A stretch of 64,000 bases of DNA from Massilia terrae (GTDB lineage Bacteria > Pseudomonadota > Gammaproteobacteria > Burkholderiales > Burkholderiaceae_D): positions 124,001-188,000 of the forward strand of contig NZ_JANUGU010000001.1 of NCBI RefSeq assembly GCF_024753145.1, read 5' to 3'. Positions 37,976 to 45,757 of this stretch are shown here, in pieces. A model generated the notes under the pieces. The model had not been told where the DNA came from. It saw only the letters and a program-made list of their open reading frames with translations, and did no database searches. The stretch's first letter is position 1. Each line of letters begins with the position of its first letter. The position numbers were made by a program, and so were the translations under genes.

Positions 37976-38410
37976 ATGGACACCGACTTCGATCTTGAAC
38001 GTTTCGTCGCGGCGCAGGCCGACATCTACCCGCAGGTGGTGGCCGAACTGCGCGCCGGACGCAAGCAGAGCCACTGGATGTGGTTCATCTTCCCCCAGGT
38101 GGCCGGCCTGGGCCACAGCGCGATGGCGCAAAAGTATGCGATCCGCTCCGGCGACGAGGCCGCGGCCTACCTCGCGCATCCGGTGCTGGGGCCGCGGCTG
38201 CGCGAATGCGCGACCCTGGTCGCGGCCATCGAGGATAGGTCGGTCGAGGACATTTTCGGCAGTCCGGACGACCGCAAGTTCCAGTCCTCGATGACCCTGT
38301 TTGCCGATGTGGCGCCGCATGAGGCCGTCTTCCAGGCCTGCCTCGACCAGTTCTTCGACGGCCAGGCCGACAGCGCCACGCTCGACTTCCTGAGCCGCGA
38401 ACACGGTTGA
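37976..38410 (+). CDS. DUF1810 family protein
   Basis: A 144-residue soluble, mostly helical protein. The conserved KQSHWMWFIFPQVAGLG (about 36-52) and QKYAIRSGDEAAAYLAHPVLGPRL (about 57-80) place it in DUF1810, known structurally but of unknown function. AGGAGGC directly before ATG 37976 favours this start over the ATG at 37955. Divergent from the DUF3820 gene by about 60 bp. Confidence 0.88.
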   Translation: MDTDFDLERFVAAQADIYPQVVAELRAGRKQSHWMWFIFPQVAGLGHSAMAQKYAIRSGDEAAAYLAHPVLGPRLRECATLVAAIEDRSVEDIFGSPDDRKFQSSMTLFADVAPHEAVFQACLDQFFDGQADSATLDFLSREHG

Positions 38411-38447
38411 CGCACGGGAGGAATGACGGTCTTGTAATGTTGTTGCG

Positions 38448-38453
38448 TATAAT
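38448..38453 (+). promoter_or_regulatory. -10 box before the NYN-domain gene
   Basis: A perfect TATAAT, 43 bp before ATG 38496. ATGACG at 38423-38428 could be a -35 box but with a long 19-bp spacer. Confidence 0.4.
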
Positions 38454-38495
38454 CGCCGGGTGGCAGCGTTTGCCCCTCACGAGAAAACAATATAC

Positions 38496-39893
38496 ATGGC
38501 TTCATCTTCAGACAATATCAGCATGGCGGTGTTCTGCGACTTTGAAAACGTCGCACTCGGCGTGCGCGACGCCAATTACGAGAAATTCGACATCCGGCCG
38601 GTGCTGGAACGGCTGCTGCTCAAGGGCAGCATCGTCGTCAAGAAGTCGTATTGCGACTGGGAGCGTTACAAGGGCTTCAAGGCCGGCATGCACGAAGCTA
38701 ACTTCGAGCTGATCGAAATCCCGCACGTGCGCCAGAGCGGCAAGAATTCGGCCGACATCCGGCTGGTGGTCGACGCGCTCGACCTGTGCTACACCAAGTC
38801 GCACGTCAACACCTTCGTCATCATCTCGGGCGATTCGGACTTTTCGCCGCTGGTGTCCAAGCTGCGCGAGAACGCCAAGAAAGTGATCGGCGTGGGCGTC
38901 AAGCAGTCGACTTCCGACCTGCTGGTGGCCAACTGCGACGAATTCATTTTCTACGACGACCTGGTGCGCGAGAAGCAGCGCGCCGCCGCCAAGCGCGACG
39001 AGCGCAAGGCGCAGCCGCAGGCCAAGCGTCCGAGCGACGACCGCCGCAAGGAAGAACTGGAAGCGCGCCGCCTGCAGGCGCTGGAAATGGTGGTCGAGAC
39101 CTTCGATGCACTGACCTCCGAACGGGGCGACACCGGCAAGATCTGGGCCTCGCTGCTGAAGGACACGCTCAAGCGCCGCCGTCCGGATTTTTCCGAGACC
39201 TACTACGGCTTCCGCACCTTCGGCAATCTGCTGGAAGAGGCGCAGGCGCGCGGCCTGTTCGAGTTTGGCCGCGACGAGAAATCGGGCACCTATGTCTACC
39301 GCAGCAGCACCGCCCAGGCCCCAAGCGAGCAGATTCCCGCGGAGCAGGCCCCGGCGCTGGCCGAGCAGGCGGAGCCAGCCGTAGAGGCGGGCGAGCAGGC
39401 CGAGGCGCAGCCGGAGGCGAAGGAATCGCGCCGCCGTGGCCGTGGCGGCCGCAAGCAGCGCGAGCAGGCGCTGCCGGTGGTGCAGGAAGAAGTGATGGCG
39501 GAGCCGGTGGTCGAGGCCCAGCCGGAGCCGGTGGCCGAGGAGCCGCTGGCCGAAGCCGAAGGCCTGTCCGAGCGTATTGAGGCGAGCGCGGCAGCATCGG
39601 AAGAAGCCGCCGCCGCGCCGAAGGGAGGCCGCCGCGCGCCCCGCAAGACGGCAGCGCGCAAGGCACCGGCAGTCGAGGTCCCTGCCGAAATCCAGGCAGT
39701 GCAAGCAGAGGCGGCCTTGATGATGGCGCCGGGGGACCTGGACGAGTCCGCGGACGGAACGGCGGAAGCAGGCGATGGCGCCACGCCGGCGCGCAAGAAG
39801 TCCGCGCGCGCCGCGCACAAGGCGCCGGTCCGCAAGAGCGCACCGCGCAGCCGCCGCCCGGCCAAGCCGAAGACGCCGCCCGAGAGCGCGTAA
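38496..39893 (+). CDS. NYN (PIN-like) domain protein with OST-HTH/LOTUS domain
   Basis: A 465-residue protein. The NYN domain (about 8-155) has the acidic residues of a PIN-like ribonuclease: AVFCDFENVALG, SADIRLVVDAL and ISGDSDFSPLVSKLRE. A helical domain at about 185-270 (LEMVVETFDALTSERG to GLFEFGRDEKSGTYVYR) fits an OST-HTH/LOTUS RNA-binding module. The last 190 residues are low-complexity, first Glu/Ala/Gln-rich and then Lys/Arg/Pro-rich, like a disordered nucleic-acid-binding tail. It probably cleaves or binds RNA; no substrate is known. Confidence 0.88.
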   Translation: MASSSDNISMAVFCDFENVALGVRDANYEKFDIRPVLERLLLKGSIVVKKSYCDWERYKGFKAGMHEANFELIEIPHVRQSGKNSADIRLVVDALDLCYTKSHVNTFVIISGDSDFSPLVSKLRENAKKVIGVGVKQSTSDLLVANCDEFIFYDDLVREKQRAAAKRDERKAQPQAKRPSDDRRKEELEARRLQALEMVVETFDALTSERGDTGKIWASLLKDTLKRRRPDFSETYYGFRTFGNLLEEAQARGLFEFGRDEKSGTYVYRSSTAQAPSEQIPAEQAPALAEQAEPAVEAGEQAEAQPEAKESRRRGRGGRKQREQALPVVQEEVMAEPVVEAQPEPVAEEPLAEAEGLSERIEASAAASEEAAAAPKGGRRAPRKTAARKAPAVEVPAEIQAVQAEAALMMAPGDLDESADGTAEAGDGATPARKKSARAAHKAPVRKSAPRSRRPAKPKTPPESA

Positions 39894-39996
39894 GCGCACG
39901 GCGGAACGGGGCGACGTGCGTCCCGTTCGCTCTGCTATAGTGATCCGCATGGCGCCCGTCCGCGGCGCTGCGCGTCGCTTGTGCGAGGGAAACGTC

Positions 39997-40425
39997 ATGC
40001 GTAAGCTTACCGGACTGTTCTTGTTGGCCCTTGCCGGCCAGGTCGCACATGCCGCGGGGCCGCTGCCGGCGGCCAATCATCCACTGCTCGGCGTCTGGCG
40101 GCTGGAACTGCCGCAGATCGGCTGTTACGAGACCTACCATTTCCGCGCCGACGGCACCTCGCTCGTCACCAGCGCGGACGAGGTGTCCGAGAGCGAGTTC
40201 CATGTCATGGACAAGCCGAGCGCGGCGGGGTTCTACAAGCTTGAAGACCACATCGTCAAGGACAACGGCAAGAAGGACTGCGCCGGCGAGATCACCAAGC
40301 CCGGCGCCAAGGCCGTCAACTACCTGCGCTTTCACCCGTCCAACTCCTTGTTCCTGATGTGCGCGGATGAATCGATGAAGACCTGCATCGGCCCGTTCGA
40401 GCGGGTCGAAAGTCCGTCGATCTGA
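39997..40425 (+). CDS. Exported hypothetical protein
   Basis: A 142-residue protein with a signal peptide (about 1-19, ending VAHAAG). The mature part has four Cys (near ...IGCYETYHFRADGT, KKDCAGEI, LMCADESMKTC), which may form two disulfides, and a lipocalin-like small beta-rich look (LLGVWRLELPQIGCYETY). No family is recognised. A GAGGGA motif precedes ATG 39997; the frame upstream is a shadow of the previous gene. Confidence 0.75.
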   Translation: MRKLTGLFLLALAGQVAHAAGPLPAANHPLLGVWRLELPQIGCYETYHFRADGTSLVTSADEVSESEFHVMDKPSAAGFYKLEDHIVKDNGKKDCAGEITKPGAKAVNYLRFHPSNSLFLMCADESMKTCIGPFERVESPSI

Positions 40426-40456
40426 GCGGCCAGGCGCCATCGAAAGCAGAGCGAAC

Positions 40457-40559
40457 GTCATTCCCTCGAACGAGGGAATCCCATTTTTTTACCTACCGCT
40501 TTGGCAAGCGATACTGGCTACGCCCGCAAGATGGGGGGCCCCGCTTTCGCGAGGACGAC
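40457..40559. repeat. Two-arm intergenic palindromic repeat, copy 3 (subfamily B)
   Basis: The left arm ATTCCCTCGAACGAGGGAAT is a clean hairpin; the right arm GGGGCCCCGCTTTCGCGAGG is degraded. The core (CCCATTTT, then AAGCGATACTGG) is shared with copy 6 at 59990 and not with copies 1, 2, 4 and 5. Confidence 0.8.
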
Positions 40560-40565
40560 GATGTG

Positions 40566-40624
40566 GTGTATGCATGCGTAGCCATACACCCCCGTTGGAA
40601 CTCCCCATTGCTTCCGTGTATATT
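40566..40624 (+). promoter_or_regulatory. Inverted repeat and promoter before the solute symporter
   Basis: GTGTATG (40566-40572) and CATACAC (40583-40589) form a perfect 7-bp inverted repeat with a 10-bp spacer, just before a promoter-like TTGGAA (40595-40600) - 18 bp - TATATT (40619-40624). The ATG of the symporter is at 40656. A regulator site is plausible but no regulator gene is adjacent. Confidence 0.4.
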
Positions 40625-40655
40625 GCTGGGCGATCCATATTCGCAACGGAATCCT

Positions 40656-42125
40656 ATGTCCCCGGCACTTCTTTTCTGCATCCTGATCGGCTATTTCGCC
40701 CTGCTGATGGCCGTGGCCTGGGTGACTTCGCGGAACGCCAACAACGAAAGCTTCTTCATCGGTAACAAGAGCAGCAACTGGGTGCTGGTCGCGTTCGGCA
40801 TGGTCGGCACCACCTTGTCCGGCGCCACCTTCATCAGCGTGCCCGGCGCCGTCGGCAACGACGGCTTCGGCTACGGCCAGGTCGTGATCGGCTACGTGTT
40901 CGGCTACATCGCCGTCGCCTATTTGCTGCTGCCCCTGTACTACCGCCTCAAGCTGACCTCGATCTACCACTACCTCGACGTGCGCCTCGGCCGCCGCGCC
41001 TACCAGAGCGGGGCAGGGTTCTTCATCCTGTCGCGCCTGCTCGGCGCCACCGCGCGCCTCTATCTGGTGGTGAATATCCTGCAGGCCATCATCCTCGACA
41101 GCCTGGGGGTGCCGTTCTGGCTGACCACATTCGTGGTGCTGGGCATGATCCTGCTGTACACCTACCAGGGCGGCGTGAAGACCATCGTCTGGACCGACAC
41201 CCTGCAGACCAGCTGCATGCTGTTCGGCCTGTTCGCCTGCGTGGGCTTCATGCTGTCGCAGCTGCACCTGTCGATTCCCGACAGCCTGGCGCAGATGCAC
41301 GCACACGGCCTGTCACGCGTGTTCAACATGGACGCCGACCATCCGCACTACTGGTTGAAGGACATCGTGGCCGGCGTCTTCATCGTCCTGACCATGACCG
41401 GCATGGACCAGGAGATGATGCAGAAAACCATCTCCGTGAAGACCGTGGGCGACTCGCAAAAGAACCTCTTGAGCCTGACCGTGGTGCTGGTGATCGTGCT
41501 CTCCGCCTTCCTGTTCCTCGGCGGCCTGCTGTACCTGTACGCCCCGGTGGCCGGCGTCGCCGCCACGGGCGACAAGATTTTCCCGGCGGTGGTGATGGGC
41601 CACCTGCCGGCCGCGGTGCAGATCATCTTCCTGATCGCGCTGATCTCGGCCCTGTTCCCCAGCGCCGACGGCGCCATCACCGCGCTCACCTCGACCTTCT
41701 GCATCGACATCCTCGGCATCAAGCGCCGCGTCGACCTCTCCGACGATGCCAAGGTGCGCCTGCGCCGCCACGTGCACCTCGGCTTCGCCTTCCTGTTCCT
41801 GGCAATGGTGCTGGTGTTCAAATGGGTGGACAATCCCAGCATGATCGGCGTGATCCTGCGCGTGGCCGGCTACACCTACGGTCCGCTGCTCGGCCTGTTC
41901 GCCTTCGGCATGATGACCCGCCGCACCCTGAACGACCGCCTCGTTCCGTTGGTAACCGTGGGTGCGCCGGTCCTTTGCGCTATCCTTGAGTTTAATCAGG
42001 ACAAACTGTTCGGAAGTTACCGCTTCGGGCTTGAATTGCTTATCGTTAATGGCATATTTGTTTTCGCCGGCTTGTTTGCCATCTCGCGCCGCGAGAAGGC
42101 CGGCCCCGCAGTCGTGACCGCATAA
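40656..42125 (+). CDS. Sodium:solute symporter family protein
   Basis: A 489-residue inner-membrane transporter with about 13 helices, of the SSS (SLC5-like) family. NNESFFIGNKSSNWVLVAFG (about 25-44) and GTTLSGATFISVPG (about 47-60) are the N-terminal signature; LISALFPSADGAITALTSTF (about 329-348) holds the sodium-site serines. The substrate is unknown; bacterial relatives carry sugars, proline or carboxylates. The frame is open from 40563 but ATG 40656 gives the membrane N terminus directly. Confidence 0.9.
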   Translation: MSPALLFCILIGYFALLMAVAWVTSRNANNESFFIGNKSSNWVLVAFGMVGTTLSGATFISVPGAVGNDGFGYGQVVIGYVFGYIAVAYLLLPLYYRLKLTSIYHYLDVRLGRRAYQSGAGFFILSRLLGATARLYLVVNILQAIILDSLGVPFWLTTFVVLGMILLYTYQGGVKTIVWTDTLQTSCMLFGLFACVGFMLSQLHLSIPDSLAQMHAHGLSRVFNMDADHPHYWLKDIVAGVFIVLTMTGMDQEMMQKTISVKTVGDSQKNLLSLTVVLVIVLSAFLFLGGLLYLYAPVAGVAATGDKIFPAVVMGHLPAAVQIIFLIALISALFPSADGAITALTSTFCIDILGIKRRVDLSDDAKVRLRRHVHLGFAFLFLAMVLVFKWVDNPSMIGVILRVAGYTYGPLLGLFAFGMMTRRTLNDRLVPLVTVGAPVLCAILEFNQDKLFGSYRFGLELLIVNGIFVFAGLFAISRREKAGPAVVTA

Positions 42126-42151
42126 TCCACCCCTTTTTTGCCGGAGTCCCG

Positions 42152-44035
42152 ATGTCCGATAAGCCGAAATCCTCCCTGCGCCGCGGTGTCGGCGCACTCT
42201 GGCGCGCCCTCGATGCGACCCGTCGCGGGGTGATGAACCTGCTGTTCCTGGTCGTGCTGATCGCGCTGCTGTGGGCGATCTTCGGCGGTGGCGGCGGCCC
42301 CCGCGCGCTCGGGCCCAAGACCGCGCTGGTGCTGGAATTGAAGGGCCAGCTGGTCGAGCAGACCAGCGGCAGCGTGGCCGAGACCCTGGCCGCGGGCCTG
42401 GGCGCCGGCGAAGTGCGCCGCACCATCCAGCTGCGCGACGTGCTGACGGTAATGGACGCGGCCGCCAAGGACCCGAACATCGGCAGCGTGCTGCTGTCGC
42501 TGGACGAGCTCGAAATCGGCGGCCTCGCGTCGATGCACGAGTTCGGCGCTGCGATCGACCGCGTCAAGGCCGCCGGCAAGCAGGTGGTGGCCTGGGGCGG
42601 CAGCTACGACCAGAAGCGCTACCTGGTGGCTTCGCACGCGAGCGAGGTCTACGTGCACCCGATGGGCATGGTGCTGATCCAGGGCTTCGGCCGCTACCGC
42701 AACTACTACCGCGACGCGCTCGACAAGCTGGGCGTGACCGTGAACCTGATGAAGGTCGGCACCTATAAGAGCTTCGCGGAACCGTATATCGGCAACGGCC
42801 CCTCGCAGGCTGCGGTCGAGGCCGATACCTACCTGTACAACGGGCTGTGGAACAGCTACACCGGCGAGGTCGAGAAGGACCGCAAGCTGGCCGCCGGCAC
42901 GCTCAAGGCGAATATCGACCAGCTTCCGCAGCGCATGGAAGCGGCCGGCGGCGATGCCGCCAAGGTCGCGCTCGATGCGCACCTGGTGGATGGCATCAAG
43001 ACCAAGGACGAAGTGCGCGCGCTGCTGATCAAGCGCGGCGTCTACGACGAGCACATCAAGTCCTTCCGCCAGATTTCCTTCGCCGACTACCTTTCGCGCC
43101 ATCCGGACAAGATGCTGGGCGACGCGGTCGGCGTGATCGTGGCCGAGGGCGACATCACCGAAGGCAACGGCGGCCCGGGCTCGGTCGGCGGCATCTCCAC
43201 CGCCAACCTGATCCGGCAGGCGCGCAACGACGACAGCATCAAGTCGGTGGTCCTGCGCGTCAATTCGCCGGGCGGCAGCGCCTACGGTTCCGAACTGATC
43301 CGGCGCGAGCTGGAACTGACCCGCCTCGCCGGCAAGCCGGTGGTGGTGTCGATGGGCGACGTGGCGGCCTCGGGCGGCTACTGGATCTCGATGGCGTCCG
43401 ACGAAGTGATCGCCGATCCGGGCACCGTGACCGGATCGATCGGCGTGTTCGCGATCCTGCCGACCGCCGACAAGGTGGTCGACAAGCTCGGCATCCACAC
43501 GGCCGGCGTGACCACCACCTGGCTGGCCGACGCCTACAACCCGCTGCGTCCGCTCGACCCGCGCTTCGGCCAGCTGGTCCAGCAAAGCATCAACCACATC
43601 TACCGCGAGTTCACCGGCAAGGCGGCCGCAGCGCGCAAGACCACGCCCGAGAAGATCGACGAAGTGGGGCAGGGCCGGGTCTGGACCGGCGGCCAGGCCA
43701 AGGAACGCGGGCTGGTCGACACCCTCGGCAGCTACCAGGATGCGCTCAATTCCGCGGCCCGCCGCGGCAAGCTCGGCAGCGACTACCGGGTCGCCTACAT
43801 CGAGCGCCCGACTTCGGCCTTCGAACGCTTCATCGGCAAGTTCGGCGTGTCGGCCGACCAGCTGATCCACGTCCAGGTGAAGCTGGGCCTGCTGCCGGCG
43901 GGGATCGAGAACGCGCTGCCGCCGCAAGCGGTGTCCGGCGTGGCCCGGGAACTGGGCTGGCTGGGCGGGGTCGCGGACGGCAAGAAGCCGTTCGAGGCCG
44001 TGACCCATTGCATGTGTGCATTCCCCGCTATGTAA
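42152..44035 (+). CDS. sppA: Signal peptide peptidase SppA, 67-kDa type
   Basis: A 627-residue inner-membrane serine protease that degrades cleaved signal peptides. One membrane helix (about 28-44) is followed by two tandem protease-fold halves. The catalytic dyad is split as in E. coli: K206 in KVGTYKSFAEPY of the first half and S407 in DVAASGGYWIS of the second. The length matches the E. coli long form (618). A strong terminator follows. Confidence 0.95.
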   Translation: MSDKPKSSLRRGVGALWRALDATRRGVMNLLFLVVLIALLWAIFGGGGGPRALGPKTALVLELKGQLVEQTSGSVAETLAAGLGAGEVRRTIQLRDVLTVMDAAAKDPNIGSVLLSLDELEIGGLASMHEFGAAIDRVKAAGKQVVAWGGSYDQKRYLVASHASEVYVHPMGMVLIQGFGRYRNYYRDALDKLGVTVNLMKVGTYKSFAEPYIGNGPSQAAVEADTYLYNGLWNSYTGEVEKDRKLAAGTLKANIDQLPQRMEAAGGDAAKVALDAHLVDGIKTKDEVRALLIKRGVYDEHIKSFRQISFADYLSRHPDKMLGDAVGVIVAEGDITEGNGGPGSVGGISTANLIRQARNDDSIKSVVLRVNSPGGSAYGSELIRRELELTRLAGKPVVVSMGDVAASGGYWISMASDEVIADPGTVTGSIGVFAILPTADKVVDKLGIHTAGVTTTWLADAYNPLRPLDPRFGQLVQQSINHIYREFTGKAAAARKTTPEKIDEVGQGRVWTGGQAKERGLVDTLGSYQDALNSAARRGKLGSDYRVAYIERPTSAFERFIGKFGVSADQLIHVQVKLGLLPAGIENALPPQAVSGVARELGWLGGVADGKKPFEAVTHCMCAFPAM

Positions 44036-44062
44036 ATATTTGTAACGCCAAGTATCAGCCAG

Positions 44063-44091
44063 AAGGGCGCGGTGTATGCCGCGCCCTTTTT
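44063..44091 (+). terminator. Rho-independent terminator after sppA
   Basis: AAGGGCGCGG (44063-44072), a six-base loop and CCGCGCCCTT (44079-44088) form a 10-bp GC-rich stem running into a T tract (44087-44091). It isolates sppA from the efflux operon. The rest of the 44036-44245 gap shows no gene and no convincing promoter. Confidence 0.88.
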
Positions 44092-44245
44092 ATTTGCGAG
44101 AATCGCCCGTGGTCGCAGGGGAAACCGGCCGCTTTTGCCCGGCTGGGCTATGTACTATACGAAACATAATCCATCGTCTCTCCGTGCTAGAGTCGTTCAT
44201 TCGAAAAATAGTTCGCGCGCAGTGGCCGAGCAAACAAGGAAGAGC

Positions 44246-45745
44246 ATGGATTCGACCGTCACACCAGAAAAGCCAGTCACCCACCAACCCCGCAGCCGGC
44301 GCTCGCGCGTCATCGGGACCATCATCGCCATCCTGGCCATGGTCGGCCTCGGCGCGCTCGCCTGGCACCTGACGCACCAGGCGCCCGCACCGGGCGCGGG
44401 ACAAGGCGGCGGCGGACGCGGGCGCGGCGCCGGCGGGCCGGGTGGCGGCGGCTTTGGTGGACGCGGCGGCATGCCGGCGACCACGGTGGGCGTGGCGACG
44501 GCGGAACGCGCCGACATCCCGGTCTACCTCGACTCGCTCGGCACCGTGACCGCGACCGCGACGACTACCGTGCGGGCCCAGGTCTCGGGCGTGCTCCAGA
44601 AGGTCAACTACAGCGAAGGCCAGCTGGTGCACGCCGGCCAGGTGCTCGCCACCATCGATCCGCGCTCGTTCCAGATCGCGCTGATGCAGGCCAGCGGCCA
44701 GCGCCAGCGCGACGAGGCCCAGCTCGACAGCGCCCGCGTCACCCTCGGCCGCTACCAGACCCTGCTCAAGGAAGATTCGATCGCGCGCCAGGATGTGGAT
44801 ACCCAGGCCGCGCTGGTCAAGCAGCTGGAAGGCACGGTGATGACCGACCGCGCCAACGAGAACATGGCCAAGCTCAATCTCAACTACTCCCAGGTGAAGG
44901 CGCCGATCAGCGGCCGCGTCGGCCTGCGCACGGTCGACGTCGGCAACCTGGTCGGCAGCAATGACGCCAACGGCGTGGCCGTGATCACCCAGCTGTCGCC
45001 GATCGACGTGCAGTTCACCGTGCCGCAAGACCAGCTGCCGCTGCTGCAGGCGCGCATCCGCCAGGCGGAGGCGCTGCCTGCCACCGCGCTCGACCGCACC
45101 CGCACCGACACCCTGGCCGCCGGCCGCTTCGTCGCGCTGGACAACCAGGTCGACGTCCAGACCGGCACCGTGAAGGCCAAGGCGCGCTTCGATAACAACG
45201 ACAACAAGATGTTCCCCAGCCAGTTCGTCAACCTGCGCCTGAAGGTCGACACCATCAAGAACGCGGTGGTGGTGCCGGTGACCGCCGTGCGCCACGGCGC
45301 CGACGGCGACTACGTGTACGTGCTCAATGGCGCGCAGCGCACCGTCTCGCTGCGCCCGGTCACGCGCGGCCAGCAGACTGTCGACAAGATCGAGCTGCGT
45401 AGCGGCGTGCAGGCGGGCGAGCAGGTGATCACCGAGGGCGCCGACCGCCTCAAGGAAGGCGCCAAGGTGGTGCTGCCGGGTGACCGTCCGCAGATGGGCG
45501 GGCCGGGCGGCGGGCAGGGCGGCCGGCACGGGCGCGGCGGCCAGGGTGGCCAGGGTGGCCAAGGTGCACAAGGTGCGCAGGCGCCGCAGGCAGGCCAGGC
45601 AGCGCCGGGTGGCGCCGATGCCGCCGGCGGCCACCGCCGCTGGCAGAACGGCGCCGACGCCGGCCAGCCGGGCGCCCCGGACGGCCAGCGCCGCCACCGC
45701 CGCGACGGCCAGCAGCAAGGCCAGTCGCCCTCGCAATCGCAATAA
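44246..45745 (+). CDS. mdtA: RND efflux periplasmic adaptor, MdtA type
   Basis: A 499-residue membrane-fusion protein that joins the RND pump to the outer-membrane channel. An N-terminal membrane helix (about 20-41), a Gly/Arg-rich linker (about 52-75), then the lipoyl/beta-barrel part: VRAQVSGVLQKVNYSEGQLV, the hairpin, and KAPISGRVGLRTVDVGNLV. After about residue 412 comes an 85-residue Gly/Gln/Ala/Arg-rich tail unusual in length. AAGGAAGAG stands before ATG 44246; the open frame upstream reads through the terminator. First gene of the efflux operon. Confidence 0.92.
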   Translation: MDSTVTPEKPVTHQPRSRRSRVIGTIIAILAMVGLGALAWHLTHQAPAPGAGQGGGGRGRGAGGPGGGGFGGRGGMPATTVGVATAERADIPVYLDSLGTVTATATTTVRAQVSGVLQKVNYSEGQLVHAGQVLATIDPRSFQIALMQASGQRQRDEAQLDSARVTLGRYQTLLKEDSIARQDVDTQAALVKQLEGTVMTDRANENMAKLNLNYSQVKAPISGRVGLRTVDVGNLVGSNDANGVAVITQLSPIDVQFTVPQDQLPLLQARIRQAEALPATALDRTRTDTLAAGRFVALDNQVDVQTGTVKAKARFDNNDNKMFPSQFVNLRLKVDTIKNAVVVPVTAVRHGADGDYVYVLNGAQRTVSLRPVTRGQQTVDKIELRSGVQAGEQVITEGADRLKEGAKVVLPGDRPQMGGPGGGQGGRHGRGGQGGQGGQGAQGAQAPQAGQAAPGGADAAGGHRRWQNGADAGQPGAPDGQRRHRRDGQQQGQSPSQSQ

Positions 45746-45757
45746 CGGAAGCGCAGC

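Noticed and set aside
45478..45742. The Gly-rich adaptor tail as a collagen-like domain.
   Set aside because: There is no regular Gly-X-Y period with Pro in register; the tail is better described as low-complexity.
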